Part shown: positions 1 to 8,228 of the stretch, one piece after another
How the letters are laid out: each line of letters opens with the position of its first letter
Position numbering within the stretch: the stretch's first letter is position 1
Assembly (NCBI RefSeq): GCF_014197055.1
Contig: NZ_JACIEW010000005.1
Coordinates: 186,001-250,000, forward strand
Reading direction: 5' to 3'
Source: Devosia subaequoris
GTDB taxonomy: Bacteria > Pseudomonadota > Alphaproteobacteria > Rhizobiales > Devosiaceae
DNA length: 64,000 nt
The notes under the pieces: model-generated
Told to the model about the DNA's origin: nothing
The model's input: only the letters and a program-made list of their open reading frames with translations
The model's database searches: none
Made by a program: the position numbers and the translations under genes

Positions 1-680
1 CCATTGGTGACGTCGATGGTGCGGTCTGCGGTGCCATGAGCCACCAGAACCGGTTCGCTGACGTCCTCGATCCAGAGATCGTTGCGGAACTGGTCCTGCA
101 TGACCAGCGCGACCGGCAAGATGGGGTAGCGCTCGGCCGCGACATTGACGGCTGAGAGGAAGGGCGTCTCCAGCAACAGCGCGGTTGCCTCGCGTTGGCT
201 GGCGACATAGCTGGCGGGTCCTGAACCCAGCGAGCGACCCCAGATCAGGATAGGGGCGTCGGTCTCAGCGTCCAGCCAGTCATAGGCGGCCAGCGCGTCG
301 GACAGGATATTGGCTTCGGAGATTTCGCCAGGTGAGGCGGGAAAGCCGCGGTAGTCGAAGGCGAGAAAGCCGTAGCCATCGGCGACAAAGCGCTCATAGC
401 GCTCGCTTTCTTCGGTAAAGCTCTTGGAATTTCCCTTGTAGTAGACAATGACCGGCATGCCGGGGCGCGGCGGCGCATACCAGCCATTGACCGCTCCGCC
501 GTCAGTGGCGATGAGCACCTCGCTTGCAGCGGTCAGCGTTGTGTCGCTGAGAGCGAAGACCTCGCCCTGGGCGCTGTATTGCAGGGCGCGCTGATTGAAA
601 TACATGTAGCCGACCACACCGGCATAACCCGCCACGATGAGGACGAGCAGGGCGAGCAGCAGGCGGCGGAAAAGTTTCAA
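1..680 (-). CDS. alpha/beta hydrolase, membrane-anchored (C-terminus beyond window)
   Basis: Reading leftward from a TTG start at 680, the first 226 residues are visible and the gene runs off the window edge. A basic N-terminus (MKLFRRLLLA) leads into one hydrophobic segment at about residues 7-27, so the protein is probably anchored with its catalytic domain in the periplasm. The nucleophile elbow GRSLGSG puts the catalytic serine at about residue 150. The oxyanion-side strand and the FDYRGFPAS stretch fit the BAAT/prolyl-oligopeptidase-like hydrolases often annotated as serine aminopeptidase S33 or 'YqkD-like'. The catalytic Asp region (VAHGTADRTI) lies near the end of the visible part; the His is outside. 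The substrate is unknown. The TTG start is chosen because it opens the hydrophobic segment and has GGGACTGG upstream. Confidence 0.8.
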   Translation of the reverse strand, partial: MKLFRRLLLALLVLIVAGYAGVVGYMYFNQRALQYSAQGEVFALSDTTLTAASEVLIATDGGAVNGWYAPPRPGMPVIVYYKGNSKSFTEESERYERFVADGYGFLAFDYRGFPASPGEISEANILSDALAAYDWLDAETDAPILIWGRSLGSGPASYVASQREATALLLETPFLSAVNVAAERYPILPVALVMQDQFRNDLWIEDVSEPVLVAHGTADRTIDVTN

Positions 681-736
681 GTGTCCAGTCCCGAATAAGG
701 CGATTTGCACCCACTATAGCAGGCGGTAAAGGCTTG

Positions 737-1375
737 TCAGAGTTCTGCAATGATCTTGTTGAGCGCCTGAGCGAAAACCTCGTCCGGTTGCGCGCCCGAG
801 AGGGCGTATTTTTGGCCGAAGACGAAAAAGGGCACACCACGGATGCCCTGTTCGGCGGCACTGGCGGCCAGCTGAGCGGTCACCTCAAGTTCGTGTTCAT
901 CGTTGAAGGCGTCGAGCGCGTCGCCACGGTCCCAGCCATGCTCGACCGCAATGTCGGAAAGGACATTGTCGTCATTGATGGACTTGTACGCCAGAAAATG
1001 GGCGTCTGTGATGGCCTTGGCGAGCTCGTGCTGATTGCCATTGGGTTTGGAAAGGCGGATGAGCGTGTGCGCCTTGGTTGTGCTGTAGCGGCGATCCTGC
1101 TTGCTCAGATCCAGCGAAATGCCAAGCTTGGCCGCTTCGCCTTCAACACGGGCGTACATTTCCTCTGGTTCGCGGCCGTATTTTTCGCGGAGCATTTCGT
1201 GGACATTGACGCCCTCGGGCGGGGTGTTGGGACCGAGAAAGTAGGGATGGTGCTCAAGTTCGAAGTCGACATCGTCGGGAAGCCGGGAAATCGCCTGATC
1301 CAGCCGTGCCGAGCCCACCAGGCACCAAGGACAGACCACATCGGTGAACACGTCGATCTTAAGCAACTTGGTCAT
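737..1375 (-). CDS. DsbA-family (FrnE-like) thioredoxin-fold oxidoreductase
   Basis: The 212-residue protein begins with a beta strand followed by the redox motif CPWC (Cys15, Cys18), and GVPFF near residue 180 is the cis-proline loop facing the active site. Size and motif match the FrnE/2-hydroxychromene-2-carboxylate-isomerase-like branch of DsbA proteins, which have a helical insert in a thioredoxin fold. There is no signal peptide, so it is probably cytosolic. The ATG at 1375 is preferred over an upstream in-frame start because GGAGG lies 6-10 bases before it. The physiological partner cannot be read from sequence; oxidative stress tolerance is the usual role in the family. Confidence 0.88.
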   Translation of the reverse strand: MTKLLKIDVFTDVVCPWCLVGSARLDQAISRLPDDVDFELEHHPYFLGPNTPPEGVNVHEMLREKYGREPEEMYARVEGEAAKLGISLDLSKQDRRYSTTKAHTLIRLSKPNGNQHELAKAITDAHFLAYKSINDDNVLSDIAVEHGWDRGDALDAFNDEHELEVTAQLAASAAEQGIRGVPFFVFGQKYALSGAQPDEVFAQALNKIIAEL

Positions 1376-1390
1376 GGGCAGCCTCCGCAC

Positions 1391-1425
1391 AAAAAAACTG
1401 CCGCCCAGATGGCGGTCCGGGCGGC
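1391..1425 (-). terminator. rho-independent terminator after the TspO-like gene
   Basis: On the minus strand GCCGCCC pairs with GGGCGGC around a 12-base loop and is followed by AG and seven T residues. It lies between the stop of the 1456-2010 gene and the start of the DsbA-family gene, so the two are probably separate transcripts. Confidence 0.75.
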
Positions 1426-1455
1426 GGCTGGCAAGAGGGAACTTTGAGGTAACTG

Positions 1456-2010
1456 CTAGGCAGCAGGCTGGGTGTGGCCCGACTGCATGAGAGCAAAGGG
1501 CGGGCTATAGGCAGCAGCGATGGTCAAACCCAGAGCCGCGCCGGTGCCGGTAACGGCAAGCATCGGCGCCATCAGCCAACCAGCCAGCGGCGCGGCAGAG
1601 CCAACGCGCTGAATAGCTGCCAGGGTACTCAGAAACATAGCCGTGCAGACCAGGCCCAGTTGCAGGGAATCGAGCAGCGGTGTGAAGAAAGGCAGCAGAC
1701 TGTAGAGAATGGTCAGGCCGATCAGCCAATGACGCGCGGTTCCGCGGACCACCTGCTCTGTAAGCGCCCAGAAGGCGGCCCCCAACAGGGCAAGCTGGGC
1801 CAGATGCAGGGCCGCGCCGCCCCAATGAGGCAGGCCAAAGGGAGAAAAAAAGATCGGGAAGATGCCGAAGGCACCAGCGGCAAGATGGATCAAGCCAAAG
1901 GCACCAAGGGGCAGGCTCACGCAGACAACCAGCCGCGCCGCAGATTGCGACGGGGTCAAGGTATCGAGGTGGCCGTGAGCGGCCTGATCGAGCATTGCTG
2001 TGGTGGCCAT
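1456..2010 (-). CDS. TspO/MBR-like integral membrane protein
   Basis: The 184-residue protein has about five hydrophobic segments and ends shortly after the last one. The later part (WLMAPMLAVTGTGAALGLTI) resembles the fifth helix of TspO/MBR proteins, and the preceding LLPFFTPLLDSLQLG resembles their third and fourth helix region, but the usual PxWxFGPVWT motif is only loosely present as SPFGLPHWGG. TspO proteins bind porphyrins and other hydrophobic ligands; whether this one does is inference. The start at 2010 is supported by GGGGAG seven bases upstream, while an upstream in-frame extension lacks such a site. A degenerate EcfG-like promoter (GGAAC-N17-CATT) can be drawn at 2045-2070 on this strand; I give it little weight. 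Confidence 0.5.
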   Translation of the reverse strand: MATTAMLDQAAHGHLDTLTPSQSAARLVVCVSLPLGAFGLIHLAAGAFGIFPIFFSPFGLPHWGGAALHLAQLALLGAAFWALTEQVVRGTARHWLIGLTILYSLLPFFTPLLDSLQLGLVCTAMFLSTLAAIQRVGSAAPLAGWLMAPMLAVTGTGAALGLTIAAAYSPPFALMQSGHTQPAA

Positions 2011-2159
2011 TTTGTGGCTCCCCGTTGGCGGATCGTGCTCCATCAATGGCTGGCGCTGATGAAGGGTTCCGCTTGCGTCAATCCGCCGGTGAAGGTCACG
2101 CCCCTTGAAGATGGAGGGAAACCCCCGTATTCCGGGCGTTCCAGGTATGGAGAAGGCCC

Positions 2160-2372
2160 ATGAGCAGCGTCGAACACAATGAGCGGATCGACGCGTTGGA
2201 AACACGCGTCGCCTATCAGGACCAGACTATCGAGGAGCTTAATGCGGCGCTGACGGCACAATGGCAAAGCATCGATCTCTTGACCAAGAAACTGGCCATG
2301 CTCGAAGAGCAAATGCGCTCTGGCAGCTATATCGCCGACCCGGCGACGGATCGACCGCCGCCACATTATTGA
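2160..2372 (+). CDS. slyX: SlyX family protein
   Basis: This 70-residue protein is a heptad-patterned helix (RIDALETRVAYQDQTIEELN) ending in a polar, proline-rich tail with PPPHY at the C-terminus, the signature of SlyX. Function in the family is unknown despite the historical link to phage PhiX174 lysis. GGAGAAGG lies just upstream of the ATG. It is divergent from the TspO-like gene and convergent with the 2412-3989 gene, with no obvious terminator between the two stops. Confidence 0.85.
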   Translation: MSSVEHNERIDALETRVAYQDQTIEELNAALTAQWQSIDLLTKKLAMLEEQMRSGSYIADPATDRPPPHY

Positions 2373-2411
2373 TGGTTTCCGCTCGCATGTATTCGCGGTA
2401 CGGGCCGAAAA

Positions 2412-3989
2412 TCAGGGCGCGGACCGTTCCAGTCCCACTGCGTCGCGAAACGCGGTGATGTGATCGGCCGGCGGTTCGTCGGCCGGTGAGGTGTCCGTCC
2501 AGTAGAAATTGTGCGTGAACAGGCGCCAGCCCAGCCGCCCCCAGGTGATTTCGACTTTTCGGTCGCTGATGCCGGGCCCGAACCGATCCGCGCCGGACAG
2601 AGGCCCCGAAATGGCGTCGCCCAGCAGAAACAGCGGGCTATCGATCCGGTCGAAAAGATTGGTCCAGCGCACCACCGAGAACACGGCGGCATGGTGGGCG
2701 ACAGGGCCCTTTTGCGGGTCTGGATAGATGGTGCCGCGCGTTTCGTCATAGGCCTGTGGGGGCGCCGTGGGCAGCACGCGCTCGGTTTTCATGCGGGCAA
2801 AGTCCGCACTACCATCTGTTACCAGGAATTCCGCACTGGAGAGGGGCGAGCCAAGGGTCACGAGGTCGGAAATCTTCCATCCCGATTGCGTCTCGGAGCC
2901 AGCCGGTCCCTTCTGCAGACGCAGGGCTTCGTAAACCTTCCATTGCAAGGCTTGGTATTGGGCTATCCGCCCGCTGTTCCAGGCCTGTGAGGGGGCGTTG
3001 GACACGAAGTCATCCAGTGCTGAAAAGGCGGCCAGGGCGTCCGGGCCCGGCGGGTTGTCCTTGGTCGGACCCACCTCGCGCCAGAGGATATGGAGCAGAT
3101 CGTAGGCCAGTACCGACCCCAGCGAGTGCGCGACCACGACGATGCGGTCATATTCAGGGTCTTCATGCAGCGCCTTGAGCAAGGCAAGCCCACGATTGCG
3201 GACACCCTGCCGACTCTGCACGGTTTCAGTCTGGGCTGAAAGATAGCTCGCGGCATCGCCGAAATAGGGCAATAGCAGGGTTGCGGCGAGATAGGCCAAG
3301 GTGCCCAAAAGCATCAGATTGGCGACATGACCATTCCAGCTAAAGCTGTCGAGAATGCCGATGGTAATGACGAGCATCAGCAGGAATCGGGGTATTCGCT
3401 TGATGAAGGAAAGCGGACTGAAGAATTTGGGTAGCAGGATCAGGGCCAACGCCGTGATGCTGATAGCATGGCCACGCCACGCGTCAGGCGAGACAAATCG
3501 ATCATACCAATGGGTGTCCAGCACCTGCGGCAACGCCAGAACGGCGGCGAGGGTGCTCATGACAGCCAGAACCGTCAGCAACCAGAACACCACCCAGGGC
3601 CAGCGCATGTGTTTTGGCACTTGAGCGGGGTCGATCCATAGCAGCCTTCGAATCCAGCGCCATAGATTGCGCATGGGCGTGGCATTGAGCAGGTCGGCAT
3701 AGTAGAGCTCGAAAAAGTCGGTGCGCCGCCCATTGTGCTCGGGAGTGGTGATGCGCTGTAACTCGTAAAGGCCGCTCTTGTCGTCGGGCACGATCCAGAT
3801 CGGGCGCGGCCGCGGATAAGCCTCCTCTGGCGTATCGAGTTGCGGGTTGTCCTGCCAAAGGGCGTGGACGAAGTCGCGAATCGTGCCCATGGGCCGTTGC
3901 TCGCCCTGGCCATGAACGATCACGATGGCCTGCCGCTTGATCGGCTCCGACCTGGGCGCAACAGTGCGTCGGCGCGTTGTTCTGGCCAT
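2412..3989 (-). CDS. membrane-embedded alpha/beta-hydrolase-like protein of unknown function
   Basis: A basic N-terminus leads into AIVIVHGQGEQRPMG (about residues 21-35), the first strand and oxyanion loop of an alpha/beta hydrolase. Four hydrophobic segments at about residues 128-155, 172-190, 203-220 and 228-248 interrupt the fold. The nucleophile elbow VVAHSLGSVLAYD follows at about residue 285, so the catalytic domain is split by a membrane insert. A clear Asp/His pair is not assignable by eye. The 525-residue length and VHGQGEQ motif match proteins annotated only as hypothetical or lipase-like. GGGGGAGG precedes the ATG. It stands alone, next to slyX and a LysE-type exporter. Confidence 0.75.
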   Translation of the reverse strand: MARTTRRRTVAPRSEPIKRQAIVIVHGQGEQRPMGTIRDFVHALWQDNPQLDTPEEAYPRPRPIWIVPDDKSGLYELQRITTPEHNGRRTDFFELYYADLLNATPMRNLWRWIRRLLWIDPAQVPKHMRWPWVVFWLLTVLAVMSTLAAVLALPQVLDTHWYDRFVSPDAWRGHAISITALALILLPKFFSPLSFIKRIPRFLLMLVITIGILDSFSWNGHVANLMLLGTLAYLAATLLLPYFGDAASYLSAQTETVQSRQGVRNRGLALLKALHEDPEYDRIVVVAHSLGSVLAYDLLHILWREVGPTKDNPPGPDALAAFSALDDFVSNAPSQAWNSGRIAQYQALQWKVYEALRLQKGPAGSETQSGWKISDLVTLGSPLSSAEFLVTDGSADFARMKTERVLPTAPPQAYDETRGTIYPDPQKGPVAHHAAVFSVVRWTNLFDRIDSPLFLLGDAISGPLSGADRFGPGISDRKVEITWGRLGWRLFTHNFYWTDTSPADEPPADHITAFRDAVGLERSAP

Positions 3990-4049
3990 GGTCCTCCCCC
4001 GCAGAGTAAGGAGACTAAGGCAAGCGGGGCCAGGAGAAAACCGGCTGCC

Positions 4050-4658
4050 CTACATTGCTGTCGAATAGCCGACCCAACCGGCCACGCCGACCAGCAGGAT
4101 GGCAAAGACCGCCCCCATGACCCGGCGCCGCGCGGGCACGGTCAATAGGGGCTGGACCGTGCCGGCCAGAAGCACCACGACGGCGTGCACGAGCGTTGCC
4201 ACGACCACATAAACTGCGCCGAACAGCAGAGCCTCCCGGATTGTCGTCGTCGAGAGAAACCCGGGCATGACCGTGACGTAGAACAAGGCGGCCTTGGGGT
4301 TGAGCAGATTGGTGATCAGCCCGCGCAGGAAAAAGCGTCGCGTGCCCTCGTTCGGGTCGACGGCATCTATGGGCTTGCGGGAATCGCGCCAGGCTTCCCA
4401 GGCGAGGTAAAGCAGGTAGGCCACGCCGGTCCACCGCAGAATCTGATAGAGCCAGGGTTGCTCGAGCACCAGCGTGCCGAGGCCGAGAACGGCCAATAAA
4501 CCTAGCCCGGCCAGGCCCAGCGCGACCCCTGCGACGGCCGCTAAGCCAGCAACGCGGCCCCGGTCGGCAGCCAGGATGGCCAGATAAGCCATGTTGGGGC
4601 CGGGAGTGAGCTCGATCAACAAGCTTGCCAGCGCAAATGCAAGAAGCGCGGCACTCAT
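4050..4658 (-). CDS. LysE/RhtB family amino-acid exporter
   Basis: The 202-residue protein has six hydrophobic segments and the family motif ELTPGPNMAYLAILAADRGR near the N-terminus. LysE/RhtB proteins export amino acids or derivatives by secondary transport in the inner membrane; the substrate here is not predictable. The ATG at 4658 is used because GGGAAG lies seven bases upstream; a TTG five codons earlier would start inside that site. It is downstream of and co-directional with the pnt genes. Confidence 0.88.
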   Translation of the reverse strand: MSAALLAFALASLLIELTPGPNMAYLAILAADRGRVAGLAAVAGVALGLAGLGLLAVLGLGTLVLEQPWLYQILRWTGVAYLLYLAWEAWRDSRKPIDAVDPNEGTRRFFLRGLITNLLNPKAALFYVTVMPGFLSTTTIREALLFGAVYVVVATLVHAVVVLLAGTVQPLLTVPARRRVMGAVFAILLVGVAGWVGYSTAM

Positions 4659-4697
4659 GGCCGCGCTTCCCAATTGTTGTCTGTTACCACCAAGGCC

Positions 4698-6104
4698 CTA
4701 GTGGCCGAACGCCTTGACGATGTCCTCGGTGACTTTCTTGGCATCGCCGAACAGCATCATGGTGTTGTCGCGGAAGAACAATTCGTTCTGCACCCCGGCG
4801 TAGCCTGCCGACATGCCGCGCTTGATGAACAGCACTGTGCCCGCATCCTCGACGTTGAGGACCGGCATGCCATAGATGGGCGAGGTCTTGTCGGTCTTGG
4901 CCGAAGGGTTGGTCACGTCGTTGGCGCCGATGACAAAGGCGACGTCGGACTGGGCGAACTCGGAGTTGATGTCTTCGAGTTCGAACACCTCGTCATAGGG
5001 CACGTTGGCCTCGGCGAGCAGCACGTTCATGTGCCCGGGCATGCGGCCAGCCACCGGATGGATGGCGTATTTGACCTCGACGCCTTCGGCCTTGAGCAGG
5101 TCGGCCATCTCGCGCAAGGCGTGCTGGGCCTGGGCGACGGCCATGCCGTAGCCGGGCACGATGATCACCTTGCCGGCGTTCTTCATCAGGAATGCCGCGT
5201 CGTCAGCGGCGCCCTGCTTGACCGGGCGGTCATCCTCGCCAGCGGCAGCGCCGCCGGAGGTATCGCCGCCAAAGCCTCCCAGGATCACCGAGATGAACGA
5301 GCGATTCATCGCCTTGCACATGATGTAGCTCAGGATCGCACCCGAGGAGCCGACCAGGGCACCGGTGATGATGAGCGCCGTATTGCCCAGGGTGAAACCG
5401 ATGCCGGCTGCCGCCCAGCCCGAATAGGAGTTGAGCATGGAGACCACGACCGGCATGTCGGCGCCGCCGATGGGGATGATCATCAGCCCGCCCAATATCA
5501 GGGCGAGAATGGTGATCAGCCAGAACAGCCAAGGATTGCCGGTCACGGTGAAGGCCCATACCAGCAGCACGATGGCCAGCCCAATCGCGATATGGATGAG
5601 ATGGCGCATGGGCAGAATGATCGGCTTGCCGCTCATATTGCCATTGAGCTTGGCGAACGCGATGACCGAGCCGGTGAAGGTGAAGGCGCCGATCGCTGTG
5701 CCGATGCTCATTTCAACCAAGGCTTGAGCGTGGATGTGTTCCAGTGTGCCGATGCCGAAGGCCTCGGGGGCATAGAGCGCGGCGGCAGCGACGAAGACTG
5801 CGGCCAGACCCACCAGTGAGTGGAAGGCTGCCACGAGCTGGGGCATGTCGGTCATCTTGACCGAGCGGGCGATAAAGGCGCCGATGCCACCGCCAAGCGC
5901 GAGACCCCCGATAATCAGTAGCCAGCTCATGAAGTCGCTCGGGGCAGCCACCATGAGCGTGGTGACCACGGCAATGGCCATACCGATCATGCCAAAGAGA
6001 TTGCCCTGGCGCGATGAGGAGGGGTGTGACAAGCCCCGGAGGGCCAGGATGAACAGCACGCCCGAGACCAGATAGAGAAGGGCGGCGATATTTGCGTCGA
6101 TCAT
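4698..6104 (-). CDS. pntB: NAD(P) transhydrogenase subunit beta
   Basis: The 468-residue protein starts with a run of membrane helices (about residues 1-260) and ends with the NADP(H)-binding domain III, recognised by VPGYGMAVAQAQHALREMA, GRMPGHMN and the C-terminal GDAKKV segment. Together with PntAA and PntAB it forms the proton-translocating transhydrogenase of the inner membrane, which moves hydride from NADH to NADP+ using the proton gradient. Its ATG lies four bases after the pntAB stop, so the three genes are one operon. Confidence 0.97.
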   Translation of the reverse strand: MIDANIAALLYLVSGVLFILALRGLSHPSSSRQGNLFGMIGMAIAVVTTLMVAAPSDFMSWLLIIGGLALGGGIGAFIARSVKMTDMPQLVAAFHSLVGLAAVFVAAAALYAPEAFGIGTLEHIHAQALVEMSIGTAIGAFTFTGSVIAFAKLNGNMSGKPIILPMRHLIHIAIGLAIVLLVWAFTVTGNPWLFWLITILALILGGLMIIPIGGADMPVVVSMLNSYSGWAAAGIGFTLGNTALIITGALVGSSGAILSYIMCKAMNRSFISVILGGFGGDTSGGAAAGEDDRPVKQGAADDAAFLMKNAGKVIIVPGYGMAVAQAQHALREMADLLKAEGVEVKYAIHPVAGRMPGHMNVLLAEANVPYDEVFELEDINSEFAQSDVAFVIGANDVTNPSAKTDKTSPIYGMPVLNVEDAGTVLFIKRGMSAGYAGVQNELFFRDNTMMLFGDAKKVTEDIVKAFGH

Positions 6105-6108
6105 TTGA

Positions 6109-6468
6109 TCAGCCCTTCTTCTTGTACATGGCCAGCATGCGCTGGGTCACCAGAAACCCGCCAAAGATGTTTACGCTTGCAAACACCAGGGCGATGAAAC
6201 CGAAAAACTTGCTGACCCAACTGGCGTCCGTGGCCAGTTGCACGCCCACCGCGAGCAGGGCGCCCACCACGATCACCGAGGAAATCGCGTTGGTGACGCT
6301 CATCAGTGGGGTGTGCAGGGCCGGGGTGACGCTCCAGACCACGAAATAGCCCACAAAGATCGCCAGCACGAAAATGGCGAGGCGGAAGGTGAAAGGGTCA
6401 ATGGGGCCACCAATGGCCCCATGGGCCACGGCGGCGGCGTTGGCGACAGTTTCTGCTGTAGCGTCCAT
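6109..6468 (-). CDS. pntAB: NAD(P) transhydrogenase alpha subunit, membrane part
   Basis: The 119-residue protein has three hydrophobic helices (about residues 28-48, 55-75 and 85-105) and ends MLAMYKKKG, matching the alpha-2 subunit of three-subunit transhydrogenases. It supplies part of the proton channel. Its start codon abuts the pntAA stop (TAA followed directly by ATG), a sign of translational coupling. In enterobacteria this segment is fused to PntAA; a separate gene is the alphaproteobacterial arrangement. Confidence 0.96.
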   Translation of the reverse strand: MDATAETVANAAAVAHGAIGGPIDPFTFRLAIFVLAIFVGYFVVWSVTPALHTPLMSVTNAISSVIVVGALLAVGVQLATDASWVSKFFGFIALVFASVNIFGGFLVTQRMLAMYKKKG

Positions 6469-7947
6469 TTACTTGTCTCCTCCCTCAGTGGCGGCAGGTT
6501 TGTCGACCGCTGGCTGCTTGGTTGCCGGCTTTCTGGTTGCCGGCTTTCTGGCGGCTGGTTTCTTAGCTGTGGGCGCTTTGGCCGCTGGATCGGTTTGCGT
6601 GCCGGCTTCTGCAACAGCGACTTTGGCTGCTGGCTTGCGGGCCGTTGACTTGCGCGGGGCCGGCTTGTCAGCCGGGGGCTGGCCGGCTTCGGCCTTGGGC
6701 GCTGCGGCGGCCTTGCTTGCGGCGGCCTTGCTGGCTGAGGTCTTGCGTGTCGCTGGCTTTTTCGCAGCGGGCTTCCTGGCTGGCGCGGGCCTGGCCTCCG
6801 CGGCGCTTGCCGGGTCAGTCTTGGACGCGGCGAAATTCGGGTGCACGACGGCGCCCTCCCGGGTGAGCACAGTGGCCTTGACCAGTTCGTCTTCCCAGTT
6901 GATGGCGAGTTTCTTTTCCTTGGCATCGATCAGCGTGGTGATGAAGGCCAGGAGATTGCGCGCGTAGAGCTGGCTGGCGGTGGTGGGAATGTGCCCGGGC
7001 AGATTGGTATAGCCGATGATGGTCACGCCATTATGGGTGATGACCTTGCCCGGCTGTGTCAGCTCGACATTGCCGCCGCGTTCGGCCGCAAGATCGACAA
7101 TCACCGAACCTGGAGCCATGGATTCAACCATGGCTTTGGTCACCAGCTTGGGCGCCGGGCGCCCAGGGATCAGTGCGGTAGTGACGACGATGTCCTGCTT
7201 GGAGATATGCCCGGCGACCAGTTCGGCCTGTGCCGCCTGTTCGTCCTTGGTCAGCTCGCGGGCATAGCCGCCGGTGCCCGAGGCGTCCTTGAGAGCCTCG
7301 GTCATGATGAATTTGCCGCCCAGGGATTCCACCTGCTCGCCGGCTGCGGCGCGCACGTCGGTGGCCGACACTACGGCGCCGAGGCGCTTGGCGGTGGCGA
7401 TGGCCTGCAGACCCGCCACGCCCGCACCCATCACGAAGGCCTTGGCTGGACGGACGGTGCCGGCTGCGGTCATCATCATGGGCATGGCCCGGTCAAAGAC
7501 GGCTGCCGCCTCGATGACTGCCTGATAGCCGGCCAGGTTGGCCTGGGACGAGAGGATATCCATGACCTGCGCGCGGGTGATGCGCGGCATGAATTCCATC
7601 GACATGGCCACGACGCCCGCCTTGGCGAGTGCGGCGACGTCTTTTTCATTGCCATAGGGGTCGAGCGCGCCGATCAACAGGGCGTCGGTGTTGACGCCCT
7701 TGAGTTCGGCGGCGGACGGACGGCGCACGCAGAGCACGATATCGGCACCCTTAAGGGTGGCGGCGGCTGTGGCGCCGATGGCAGCGCCTGCATCCTTGAA
7801 CTGATCGTCGGAAATGCGCGAGCCGGTGCCAGCTCCCTCCTCGACGGCGACCTCGGCGCCCAGCGCGATGAATTTGGCGACGGTTTCGGGTGTTGCCGCG
7901 ACGCGGCTTTCACCTTCGAACCGTTCGCGCAAAACGGCAATCTTCAT
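6469..7947 (-). CDS. pntAA: NAD(P) transhydrogenase alpha subunit, NAD-binding part, with long Lys/Ala/Pro-rich tail
   Basis: Residues 1 to about 372 are a typical alanine-dehydrogenase/PntA domain: KIAVLRERFEGESRVAATP at the start, VMGAGVAGLQAIATAKRLGA for the NAD-binding Rossmann fold, and NWEDELVKATVLTREG at the end. Family members normally stop soon after this. Here about 118 more residues follow, almost all Lys, Ala, Pro, Arg and Thr, with repeated KKPAARKPATRKPA-type units that resemble histone-H1-like bacterial tails. The tail is in frame, ends at the natural TAA and abuts pntAB, so it is part of the gene. It may be a flexible tether or bind nucleic acid or acidic lipid; that is open. 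Confidence 0.95.
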   Translation of the reverse strand: MKIAVLRERFEGESRVAATPETVAKFIALGAEVAVEEGAGTGSRISDDQFKDAGAAIGATAAATLKGADIVLCVRRPSAAELKGVNTDALLIGALDPYGNEKDVAALAKAGVVAMSMEFMPRITRAQVMDILSSQANLAGYQAVIEAAAVFDRAMPMMMTAAGTVRPAKAFVMGAGVAGLQAIATAKRLGAVVSATDVRAAAGEQVESLGGKFIMTEALKDASGTGGYARELTKDEQAAQAELVAGHISKQDIVVTTALIPGRPAPKLVTKAMVESMAPGSVIVDLAAERGGNVELTQPGKVITHNGVTIIGYTNLPGHIPTTASQLYARNLLAFITTLIDAKEKKLAINWEDELVKATVLTREGAVVHPNFAASKTDPASAAEARPAPARKPAAKKPATRKTSASKAAASKAAAAPKAEAGQPPADKPAPRKSTARKPAAKVAVAEAGTQTDPAAKAPTAKKPAARKPATRKPATKQPAVDKPAATEGGDK

Positions 7948-8013
7948 GGGAAACTCTCCTGCCCACCTGCCCGGGGGCAGGCGCGTTTCGTGTGCCTGCG
8001 GGTTATTCTGCGA

Positions 8014-8178
8014 TCAGGGATTGATCACGAAATAGAGGATGATCATCAAAACCGCCGTGCCATACACGGACCACTTCACTGCTGTAATGAAGCCGTTATA
8101 GGTCTTTTCGTGCTCGGCGTAATCCATGCCTGATTCCAGTACCGGATCGGGGTGGTGTTCGGGGCGGGTTTTGGCCAT
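8014..8178 (-). CDS. aa3-type cytochrome c oxidase subunit IV (small)
   Basis: This 54-residue protein starts MAKTRPEHHPDPVLES, continues GMDYAEHEKTYNGFI, and ends in one transmembrane helix (about residues 35-52). The DYAEHEKTY motif followed by a single helix is the signature of the bacterial aa3-type oxidase subunit IV family (PF07835). GAGGA sits six bases before the ATG and a TATACT-like -10 lies further upstream. It is co-directional with the pnt genes 67 bases downstream and probably leads that operon, linking it to respiratory energy metabolism. Confidence 0.88.
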   Translation of the reverse strand: MAKTRPEHHPDPVLESGMDYAEHEKTYNGFITAVKWSVYGTAVLMIILYFVINP

Positions 8179-8228
8179 TGGGTCCTCGAAAGTATAGTCG
8201 TCTATTCGTGTTACGCCGAAAGTCCCAC

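Noticed and set aside
2045..2070. EcfG-type promoter for the TspO-like gene
   Set aside because: The -10 element is CATT and the site overlaps no other evidence; too weak to list as a feature.
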